From an uncultured Pseudomonadota bacterium (GTDB taxonomy: Bacteria > Pseudomonadota > Gammaproteobacteria > Steroidobacterales > Steroidobacteraceae): a stretch of 62,147 nucleotides of DNA. The stretch spans positions 1 to 62,147 of the forward strand of contig CAMLGF010000018.1 of NCBI GenBank assembly GCA_946479515.1. The letters are read 5' to 3'. Shown in pieces: positions 7,851 to 14,427 of the stretch; the first letter of the stretch is position 1; every line of letters begins with the position of its first letter. A program made the translations under genes and the position numbers. Below the pieces are notes generated by a model. The model searched no databases and had not been told where the DNA came from. It saw nothing but the letters and a program-made list of their open reading frames with translations.

Positions 7851-8075
7851 TCAGTTGCAGCCGCAACCGCCGCCGCCGCCGCCGGTGGCGCCGCGCGAAC
7901 CTTCGCGCGATTCGAACACGTGATCGAGGAAGTCCTGCGAGATGGGCGCGCGCGAGAACGCCATGATGGGGTCGGCGAGGTTCTCGCGATCGTAAGGCGC
8001 CACCCACGGTTCGATGGAACTGCAGCCCGTGACGAGCAGGGCAGCAGAAATCGCCAGCAAACCGCGGATGGTCAT
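7851..8075 (-). CDS. DUF4266 lipoprotein with Gly-rich Cys-Gly-Cys C-terminus
   Basis: A 74-residue lipoprotein. The ATG at 8075 is preceded by AGGAGA; a GTG one codon earlier is also possible. The lipobox LVTGC gives a lipidated Cys near residue 17. The conserved DUF4266 core follows (VAPYDRENLADPIMAF, then FLDHVFESREGSRG). The protein ends in six glycines, then Cys-Gly-Cys-Asn. The C-terminal Cys pair is the only one in the mature protein besides the lipidated Cys, and could be a thiol, metal or cofactor site. It sits between a TlpA-type thioredoxin and DUF3570 with 11- and 20-base gaps, which suggests a shared transcript and role. Confidence 0.88.
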   Translation of the reverse strand: MTIRGLLAISAALLVTGCSSIEPWVAPYDRENLADPIMAFSRAPISQDFLDHVFESREGSRGATGGGGGGCGCN

Positions 8076-8086
8076 CACCTTGTCTC

Positions 8087-8596
8087 CTATTCCTTCAGCA
8101 TCGACCGGATCTGCGAGAGATAGAAGTTCTCGTCGCCCGGCTTGTAACCCTTGTGCATCACGCGCACGTTGCCCTTGCGATCGACGAACACGGTGCTCGG
8201 CATGCCGGCCACCTTGTACAGCTTACTCACCTTGCTGTCGGTGTCGAACGCGATCGGAAAGCTCACCGGCTTCTGCTTGGACAGCCAGGCCTCGGCGGCC
8301 TTGGAGTCCGGCTCGACGTTGACGCCGAGCATGGTGAAGCCCATGGGCCTGTACTTCTTGTAGATGTCCTCGAGCAACGGCATTTCCTGCCGGCACGGGC
8401 CGCACCACGTGGCCCAGAAATTGATCATGACCACCTGGCCCTTGAACTGCGCCAGGTCGATGGGCTTGCCACCGCGACCGGAAAGCTGGAAGCCCGGGGC
8501 CGGGCCGGAGGAAGAAGTGGCGAACGCGGCGGATGCGAACATCGCCGCCAGCGCGAGGCCCTTTGCGATTCCCTTGAGGTTGCTTGCCGAGACCAT
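8087..8596 (-). CDS. TlpA-like periplasmic thioredoxin-fold oxidoreductase
   Basis: A 169-residue exported thioredoxin-fold protein. The ATG at 8596 is chosen over a GTG two codons upstream. A signal peptide or anchor (GLALAAMFASAAFA) is followed by the AhpC/TSA-Redoxin type domain: PAPGFQLSGRGGKPIDLAQFKGQVVMINFWATW, active site WCGPC near residue 65, and the cis-Pro loop AGMPSTVFVDRKGNV. This is the TlpA/ResA class that keeps periplasmic cysteines reduced, often for cytochrome c maturation. The locus encodes several CXXCH proteins and a Cys-Gly-Cys lipoprotein as candidate clients (inference). It lies 12 bases downstream of the beta-barrel lipoprotein gene. Confidence 0.88.
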   Translation of the reverse strand: MVSASNLKGIAKGLALAAMFASAAFATSSSGPAPGFQLSGRGGKPIDLAQFKGQVVMINFWATWCGPCRQEMPLLEDIYKKYRPMGFTMLGVNVEPDSKAAEAWLSKQKPVSFPIAFDTDSKVSKLYKVAGMPSTVFVDRKGNVRVMHKGYKPGDENFYLSQIRSMLKE

Positions 8597-8608
8597 GAGC
8601 ACACTCCG

Positions 8609-9334
8609 TCAGAAGAAGACGGTCGCGCTGAGCAGTGTCTCTATGTTGTTGGTGACCTTGTTCTCGCCCAACAGGTCGGAGTCGAACACGCGGTCCTGCA
8701 CTCCGAGCGAGATCGACAGCCAGTCCGTCGGCAGCACGCGGAAACCCGCGCCGAAATTCAGGGTCAGCCGGTTGTCGCCGGCGAACTTCACGCTGCCAAT
8801 GCCGCCCAACAAGTAGAAGCTACTGTTCATGGCGAGCTTGCGACCGATGAATACCTCGCCTGGGAGGAAGTTGTAGCCCAGCGAGAGGCTGTAATACGTG
8901 AAGCGTCTCTCATCTCCGGTCAGGAATTCGGCGTCGCCATTGAGCGTCTCCCAGCTGGTCTTGCCGGACGTGGATTGCCCCAGGTCGCCGCGGAAAAAGA
9001 AATCTTCTGTCACATGGTAGGTGAGCTGCACCGCGTAGGTAGGGTTGGTGCCGAAGTCCTCGATGGACACGAAGCCCATGCCGCCGCCGACCTCCCAGTT
9101 CTCGTTGTCGATCTTCGGTGTCTTGATCTTGCGACGGGCGACGTTGGGCTCGATGACGCGCGGCGGCGTGACGTCCTGGTCCTCGGCTTCCTCCTCGGCG
9201 GCCTCGGCGTCGGTCTGCTGCTGCTCGACCTGCCGGTCCTTGCCCCACGGCCAGCGGAACGACGCGCACCCGCCCAGCAGCAGCGATGCGCACAGCACGC
9301 CGCTCAGAAGAAGCAGGCGATTTGAACTTTCCAT
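8609..9334 (-). CDS. outer-membrane beta-barrel domain lipoprotein (myxobacterial-type OMP family)
   Basis: A 241-residue protein with a signal peptide and lipobox LLGGCAS (Cys near residue 23), then a charged, Glu/Gln-rich linker (about residues 30-60), then about 170 residues of amphipathic strands: WEVGGGMGFVSIEDFG, TYAVQLTYHVTEDFFFRGDLG, YYSLSLGYNFLPGEVF, LNFGAGFRVLPTDWLSISLG and the terminal LLSATVFF. The pattern matches the short outer-membrane beta-barrel family first named in Myxococcus and often found beside Glt/AgmX-type genes. The start ATG at 9334 has AGGAG upstream and overlaps the 3' end of the preceding SH3/barrel gene by 31 bases, so translation is likely coupled. It may be the outer-membrane part of the envelope complex encoded by this locus. 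Confidence 0.75.
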   Translation of the reverse strand: MESSNRLLLLSGVLCASLLLGGCASFRWPWGKDRQVEQQQTDAEAAEEEAEDQDVTPPRVIEPNVARRKIKTPKIDNENWEVGGGMGFVSIEDFGTNPTYAVQLTYHVTEDFFFRGDLGQSTSGKTSWETLNGDAEFLTGDERRFTYYSLSLGYNFLPGEVFIGRKLAMNSSFYLLGGIGSVKFAGDNRLTLNFGAGFRVLPTDWLSISLGVQDRVFDSDLLGENKVTNNIETLLSATVFF

Positions 9335-10146
9335 TCTTCCAACTCCTGATTGTCATCGCGGCTCGTGAAGATCGTGTGCCAGCGATAGTCGGCGCGAACG
9401 AAGAAGCGCCGGGTGAGATAAAAGCGCAGGCCCGCACCCGCGTAGGCAGTCTGATCGGTGCGATCCTCGGGCAGGACAATCGTGGCGCGCGGCTCGGTGT
9501 ACACGATGCCGGTGCCGATGCCGATGAAGGGCGAGAGGCGCCACTCCGGGAACAGCACGTGCGTGAGGCCGGCCTCGGCCTTGTAGCCGTTGGAGGCATT
9601 GCCCAGGAACTGCGACAGCGAGATCTCCACCTTCATGTTGTCGGTGAGCGAGAACGCGCTGTAGGCGCTGATCAGGTTGGCGCCGCCGTAATCGCCGCCG
9701 CCCAGCCCCAGCTCCCAGTCGTGCGTGGTGTAGCCCTCGCGGTCGCCGAGCGTGAACACGAATGGCGAGCCGTCGGCGAGCTTGGTGCGGCGCATGTCGC
9801 GCGCCCGGGCCCAGCCCTCGACGCCGCGTTCGTCGCGCACCTTGAACCAGTCCGTGCGCCGGAACAGCACGTCCACCGACTGTTCGCGCTCGACGACGTG
9901 GAACACGGGAAAGCCGCGCCCCGGCCCGGTCGACAGCTCGAGATAGGGCTCGCTGACGAATACCTGGAGCAGCTTTTCCTGTTCCGCGGCGAGCCTGGCG
10001 GCCGCCTTCTCGTCCCGGATCAGCTGCTTCTCCTCGGGCGTCTTCTTTGCCAGGACGGGCGCCGCGAGGAAACATGCCAGGACAGCGAGGAGCGCACTAG
10101 TTCTGCGGAGTGGGCGGGAACGGGTCGTTGTAATACTGGGCTCCAA
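9304..10146 (-). CDS. SH3-like plus outer-membrane beta-barrel domain protein
   Basis: About 280 residues, exported. No ATG or GTG sits just before the signal peptide (RPLRRTSALLAVLACFLAAPVLA). I place the start at TTG 10146, with a GGAG about 10 bases upstream; an ATT further down with GGAG seven bases ahead is the alternative. This start overlaps the 3' end of the upstream heme-lipoprotein gene by 50 bases. Domain order: a short charged helix (TPEEKQLIRDEKAAARLAAEQEK), a bacterial SH3-like domain (FVSEPYLELSTGPGRG, VFHVVEREQSVDVLFRRTDWFKVR, GVEGWARARDM), then a beta-barrel (YKAEAGLTHVLFPEWRLSPFIGIGTG) ending CFF. SH3-like domains often contact peptidoglycan, so it may bridge cell wall and outer membrane. 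Confidence 0.72.
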   Translation of the reverse strand: MEPSITTTRSRPLRRTSALLAVLACFLAAPVLAKKTPEEKQLIRDEKAAARLAAEQEKLLQVFVSEPYLELSTGPGRGFPVFHVVEREQSVDVLFRRTDWFKVRDERGVEGWARARDMRRTKLADGSPFVFTLGDREGYTTHDWELGLGGGDYGGANLISAYSAFSLTDNMKVEISLSQFLGNASNGYKAEAGLTHVLFPEWRLSPFIGIGTGIVYTEPRATIVLPEDRTDQTAYAGAGLRFYLTRRFFVRADYRWHTIFTSRDDNQELEEWKVQIACFF

Positions 10147-12895
10147 TATCCAGCCACTCCGAAAGCAAGCGCAGTTCAGCCGGCGAGAGCATACCTGCAT
10201 GCACGGCATCATTCATCACGACGAAGAACCGGGAGCCGCGTGCATTGCCGGCCGCCATGGGCGGCGTGATCGTCGGCGTGATGGTCGTGGGATTTCCGTC
10301 GGCATCCGGCGGGCCCGGTATCGTGCGGGGCACGACCGCGCCGTCGACGATCTCAAGCTCCGGACGCGCGAACAACAGGTGGCGATACGCGCGCAGCTGC
10401 ACGGCGTCTTCGTCCGACACTTCATCGGTGAGCTCGAGCGAGGCCGCGGGCACCTGCGGCGTCATGCCGTCCTCGGCGATGCGGTTGTGGCAGTTGGTGC
10501 AAGTCTGCGGGAAGGTGAAGTTACCCATGCCATCGTCCACGCCGCCGAGCGGGCGCTGCACCGACCAGAGCGGGTGGATGTGGCCCGCCCGCGTGCCGAT
10601 GCTGGCGTAGTGGATGGTGATGCGGCAGGTCGGCTGCCACACCGGGAAGCAGCTCGGGTTCACCGGCATGGCGGTGGTGAGGTTCTGATAGGTGAAGGCG
10701 AATGACTCGGTCGGCAGCGCGCCGACCTTCCAGACCTCGTCATAGATGACGTTGGCGCTGGGCGTGACGTAGTTGCGGCCGCAGCGCTCGGTCCCCGACG
10801 GGTTCATCGGGTCGCTGGGGCAGGACGAGGTCGGCCGCGCGCGCGCCTGCGCCATGGTGTCGCCCGGATCGGCGAAGATGGTGTCCACGGTGCCGGGGAA
10901 GGTTCCGGCGCTGCCGCCCGCGTAAGCCTCGCCGAACAAGCCCCGGCGTCCATGCACCTGCGCGGTCTGGCCGGCAGGCACGTTGCGCGTGTGACAACCG
11001 TTGCACTCCATCACCTCGCCGGGGCGCACCGACAGCCACGCGCGGTGCACGGGGCTCACGCGCCGCCCATTCGCATCGAGCACGGATATCTGGAAAGGCA
11101 CGTTGCCCGGCACCTTCATGCGCACCGAGCCATCGGGCTCCACCGGCGCATAGGCGACGATCTCGCGCATCACGCCCGTGGGGCCGAACGCGGAATTGTC
11201 GGGATCGGCGAGGTCGTCATCGTCCGGCAGCGACACCGGCTTCTCGATGCGCACGAAGCGCGCCTGGCGATTCGCATACGCGGCATTGTTGGGATTGGAC
11301 ACGGCGGGAATCGACGATGCCGCACCGCTGGCGAGCCGGGCCTGGTCCTGGCCCATGATGTCGTACACGCTGCGGATCGACAGCAGGCCGGCGCCCTCGG
11401 CGAACAGGTCGGCATCGAGATCGACGGGTGCGCGCTTGTCGATGATGACGGCGGGCAGCGGCATGCGCGGTTGCGCGGCCACGGCGTCGGTGACCATCAC
11501 GCCTTCCACCGGCGGCATGATGGGCAGGATGGTGTTCTGCGCCGGGTCGAACATCCAGATGCTGTACAGCGGCGGAGCGGACAGGTAGGCAGGGTCGGCG
11601 AGCAGATCGTCCTGGCAGGGCACGATTCGCGTCGGGTCGACGGGATCGAGCAGCCGGCACTGCGACCAGCTCACGAGGATGCGGCCCGAGCCGTCCCACA
11701 ACGGAAAACCGGACTCGAAGCGGCCGCCCTTCGAGGGGCCGGGCACCGTGCTCACGATGTTCAACGTGGCGGGCACCTGCGCCTGCGAGGAGGGCGTGCC
11801 GGCGAATGCCGCGAGCGTCTGGGTGATGTCGACGAACCGGTTGGCGTCGATGATCATGAGATTGCCGCCGAAGTCGACATCGGTGCGCTCGCGCGTCAGC
11901 ACCATGAGGCGCCCGTCGCTCATCTCGCGCGCGCGCATGAACTCGACGTCGGGCGCGGGACCCGTGGCCGGCGCCGGCGTACCGGAGGCGTGCGACATCT
12001 TGCCGTAGTGCAGCTGCACGTCGGTGCCGTCGGGGTTCGAGGTGTACAGATGCAGGCCATCGTTGCCCGGGGCGCGGTCCCAGCGCGTGAACAGCAGGCG
12101 GCCGTTCTGCAGCACCTGGCCATACAGGTCGCTCGAGGGATTGAAAGTGATCTGCCGGATGTTGGTGCCGTCGGCGTTCATCACGTGCAGCACGAACGCG
12201 GATTCGTTGCCGGCCTCGGTGCTGGCTTCGAACTGCGCCTTGCCTTCGTCGAGCAGGATGGCCTTGGACTGGCGCTGGCGGCTCGAGGAGAACAGGATGC
12301 GCCCGTCGGGTAGATAGGACGGCGCCACGTCCTGGCCTTCCTCGGAGACGATGTCCGAGGCGATCACGCGGCGCAACGTGTCCGTGGCGATGTTGTATTC
12401 CCAGATGTTCCAGGTCGGCGGTTCGTCTTCGTCGAAATCGGCGAGCGGGCCGCGCATGGCGAAGGCGATGTGCAGGCCGTCGGGCGCGACGTTCAGGTCC
12501 TTGATGTCGTAGCGGTCTTCCTCGGTGCCGCCGAAGGCCTCGGTGCGCAGCCGCGCCGTGATCTCGGTCTCCGGGGCGCCGGGCGCGGCACGGTCGCGCT
12601 TCCACACGGTGGCGGAGTACTCCTCCGCGTCGTCCTCGACGAACGGGCGCACGCGCGCGACGTCGTCCTGCTCGGCGGGGATCTGGTGGCGGATGTAGAA
12701 GATCGGAAAATCGACCGTGGCCGGGTCCGGATCCTGGCCGCTGGCGAGGCCGATGCCGCCGCCGCCCGGGCCCTGGGTACAGCCCAGGGTGAACGCGGCT
12801 AACAAGGCTGCGATCCCGGACAGCAGGCCGCGGGCCCGGGGGCCGGGGTTGCCCGCGTGCGTGACGGGATTCGCGTTTCCGAGTGATCGATCCAC
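10097..12895 (-). CDS. heme-binding PD40/beta-propeller lipoprotein (hydrazine-synthase-alpha-like domain)
   Basis: A 932-residue lipoprotein. The start GTG at 12895 has GGAGG five bases upstream. The signal peptide ends in lipobox AFTLGC. The first half has WD40/PD40-type repeats (LNVAPDGLHIAFAMRG, APSYLPDGRILFSSSR, VMNADGTNIRQITFNP, NGRLLFTRWD), the TolB-like propeller found in HzsA-related proteins. Two c-type heme motifs follow, CNGCH near residue 631 and CTNCH near residue 799. It is probably exported by Sec and anchored facing the periplasm or cell surface. I do not claim hydrazine chemistry; only the fold family is suggested. It is the first gene of the leftward arm, divergent from another CXXCH gene across a 342-base gap. 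Confidence 0.78.
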   Translation of the reverse strand: MDRSLGNANPVTHAGNPGPRARGLLSGIAALLAAFTLGCTQGPGGGGIGLASGQDPDPATVDFPIFYIRHQIPAEQDDVARVRPFVEDDAEEYSATVWKRDRAAPGAPETEITARLRTEAFGGTEEDRYDIKDLNVAPDGLHIAFAMRGPLADFDEDEPPTWNIWEYNIATDTLRRVIASDIVSEEGQDVAPSYLPDGRILFSSSRQRQSKAILLDEGKAQFEASTEAGNESAFVLHVMNADGTNIRQITFNPSSDLYGQVLQNGRLLFTRWDRAPGNDGLHLYTSNPDGTDVQLHYGKMSHASGTPAPATGPAPDVEFMRAREMSDGRLMVLTRERTDVDFGGNLMIIDANRFVDITQTLAAFAGTPSSQAQVPATLNIVSTVPGPSKGGRFESGFPLWDGSGRILVSWSQCRLLDPVDPTRIVPCQDDLLADPAYLSAPPLYSIWMFDPAQNTILPIMPPVEGVMVTDAVAAQPRMPLPAVIIDKRAPVDLDADLFAEGAGLLSIRSVYDIMGQDQARLASGAASSIPAVSNPNNAAYANRQARFVRIEKPVSLPDDDDLADPDNSAFGPTGVMREIVAYAPVEPDGSVRMKVPGNVPFQISVLDANGRRVSPVHRAWLSVRPGEVMECNGCHTRNVPAGQTAQVHGRRGLFGEAYAGGSAGTFPGTVDTIFADPGDTMAQARARPTSSCPSDPMNPSGTERCGRNYVTPSANVIYDEVWKVGALPTESFAFTYQNLTTAMPVNPSCFPVWQPTCRITIHYASIGTRAGHIHPLWSVQRPLGGVDDGMGNFTFPQTCTNCHNRIAEDGMTPQVPAASLELTDEVSDEDAVQLRAYRHLLFARPELEIVDGAVVPRTIPGPPDADGNPTTITPTITPPMAAGNARGSRFFVVMNDAVHAGMLSPAELRLLSEWLDIGAQYYNDPFPPTPQN

Positions 12896-13237
12896 AACTT
12901 CCTCCACTTCCTGTCCGCCGGGCGCAGGCGCCGGGCCGCATGTGCATTGGCGCACAGGCATGTGACGTAATGCAATCATCCCGTGCGGCGGCGCGGCGAT
13001 CTGCCGACGACGTCACAGCAGCCGACCGGGCGACGCGGTTCCCTAGTCAGCTGCTGTAGTTAGGGTCCGGGACGGGTGTGCGCCGTGACGCGGGTCGCAG
13101 TCCTGGGTGTGAAGCCTACTTCGGGCACGTAATAAGGGGTGCTGTCGCCGCTTGGAGACGTACCGGAGCGGAGACAAACAAGTCTGTCGGACGGCGGCGT
13201 GATACTGCACCCGTCAAATGGGATGTGGATGAGGCAA
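12896..13237. promoter_or_regulatory. divergent promoter region of the large envelope/redox locus
   Basis: A 342-base gene-free stretch separating the leftward (HzsA-like) and rightward (CXXCH protein) arms. It contains a perfect 8-bp inverted repeat, TGTGACGT at 12961-12968 and ACGTCACA at 13010-13017, about 49 bp centre to centre. No strong -10/-35 pair was found by eye for either direction. Both arms must be transcribed from here or nearby. Confidence 0.5.
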
Positions 13238-14416
13238 ATGGATACCCAACAGGTCTCGAAAGTGAAGATGGTCGGCCTTGCGTGCCTGCTGGCATGCGTG
13301 GCCACGGCGGCGTCCGCGAACGATCGCGACCGGGCGAAGCGCATCCACGACCGCATCGCGGGCACGCCGCCCGACACCGCCACGCTCGATGCCATGGAGG
13401 CGCTGGTCGCCACCGGCAATGCCCTGCAGGCGGCGACCCAGTACGCGGTGGAGAACCCATCCTTCTACAACGTCACGCTGAAGAATATGGCGGTGCCGTG
13501 GACCAACCGTGACCAGACCGTGTTCGCGCCGCTCAACGACTACGTCGCCACGTTCATCGGCATGGTGCGCGATGACGTGCCGTTCAACACCGCGCTGTCC
13601 GCCGACCTGACCTACACCGTCAATGGTGTGAGCCCGGCCGCGTCGGCCGCCAACAACGATCACTATGTCAATGCCGAGAACAACGGCGTCAACCTGTACA
13701 CCGCGCTCACGCCCACGCAGCAGTCGACGGTGCAGGGCATTCCGGCCAACGCGACCGCCGGCTTCCTGACCTCGCGCGCCGCTTCCGAGGCGTTCTTCAT
13801 CGACGGCACCAACCGCGCGATGTTCCGCTTCACGATGATGAACCACCTGTGCCGCGACATGGAGCAGGTGCTGGACACTTCGTTGCCGCCGGACATGATC
13901 CGCCAGGACGTGAGCCGCTCACCCGGCGGTGACAGCCGCATCTTCCTGAACAACTGCATCGGCTGTCACAGCGGCATGGACCCGCTGGCGCGCGCCTTCG
14001 CCTACTACGACTTCGACAATGGCACCGCGGACGCGCCGGGCAGCATGCGCCTGGTCTACACGCCCGGCACCGTGCAGCCGAAGTACTTCAACAACAACAC
14101 CAACTTCGCGCCCGGCTTCATCACCCCGGACGACCAGTGGACCAACCGCTGGCGCAAGGGACAGAACTCGGTGCTCGGCTGGTCGGGCTCGCTGCCCGGC
14201 AGCGGCACCGGCGCCAAGACCATGGGTGAAGAGCTGGCCAACAGCAATGCCTTCGCGCAATGCCAGGTCGAGAAGGTCTTCAAGACGGTGTGCTTCCGCG
14301 CGCCGGGCAACGCCGCCGACCGCGCCAAGGTCCAGGAGATCACCAACAACTTCAAGGTGAACTACCACCTCAAACAGGTGTTCGCCGAAACCGCCGTGTA
14401 CTGCATGGGCGATTGA
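13238..14416 (+). CDS. exported single-heme (CXXCH) protein related to planctomycete-type cytochrome domains
   Basis: About 392 residues. I chose the ATG at 13238; in-frame ATGs at 13223 and 13229 are equally possible and none has an ideal Shine-Dalgarno sequence. A signal peptide (MVGLACLLACVATAASA) is followed by an alpha-rich domain. One heme-c motif, CIGCH near residue 240, lies in the context FLNNCIGCHSGMDPLARAFAYYDF, which resembles the C-x2-CH-x3-MDP motif of DUF1588/DUF1585-like proteins. Five further Cys (including HLCRDM, AQCQVEKVFKTVCF and YCMGD) could form disulfides, consistent with thioredoxin genes in the same locus. It is the first gene of the rightward arm, 11 bases before the LamG lipoprotein gene. 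Role unknown. Confidence 0.75.
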   Translation: MDTQQVSKVKMVGLACLLACVATAASANDRDRAKRIHDRIAGTPPDTATLDAMEALVATGNALQAATQYAVENPSFYNVTLKNMAVPWTNRDQTVFAPLNDYVATFIGMVRDDVPFNTALSADLTYTVNGVSPAASAANNDHYVNAENNGVNLYTALTPTQQSTVQGIPANATAGFLTSRAASEAFFIDGTNRAMFRFTMMNHLCRDMEQVLDTSLPPDMIRQDVSRSPGGDSRIFLNNCIGCHSGMDPLARAFAYYDFDNGTADAPGSMRLVYTPGTVQPKYFNNNTNFAPGFITPDDQWTNRWRKGQNSVLGWSGSLPGSGTGAKTMGEELANSNAFAQCQVEKVFKTVCFRAPGNAADRAKVQEITNNFKVNYHLKQVFAETAVYCMGD

Positions 14417-14427
14417 GGGAGCACGAC

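Noticed and set aside
10952..12313. Long plus-strand ORF opposite the heme PD40 gene
   Set aside because: His/Arg/Val-rich antisense composition with no recognisable motif.
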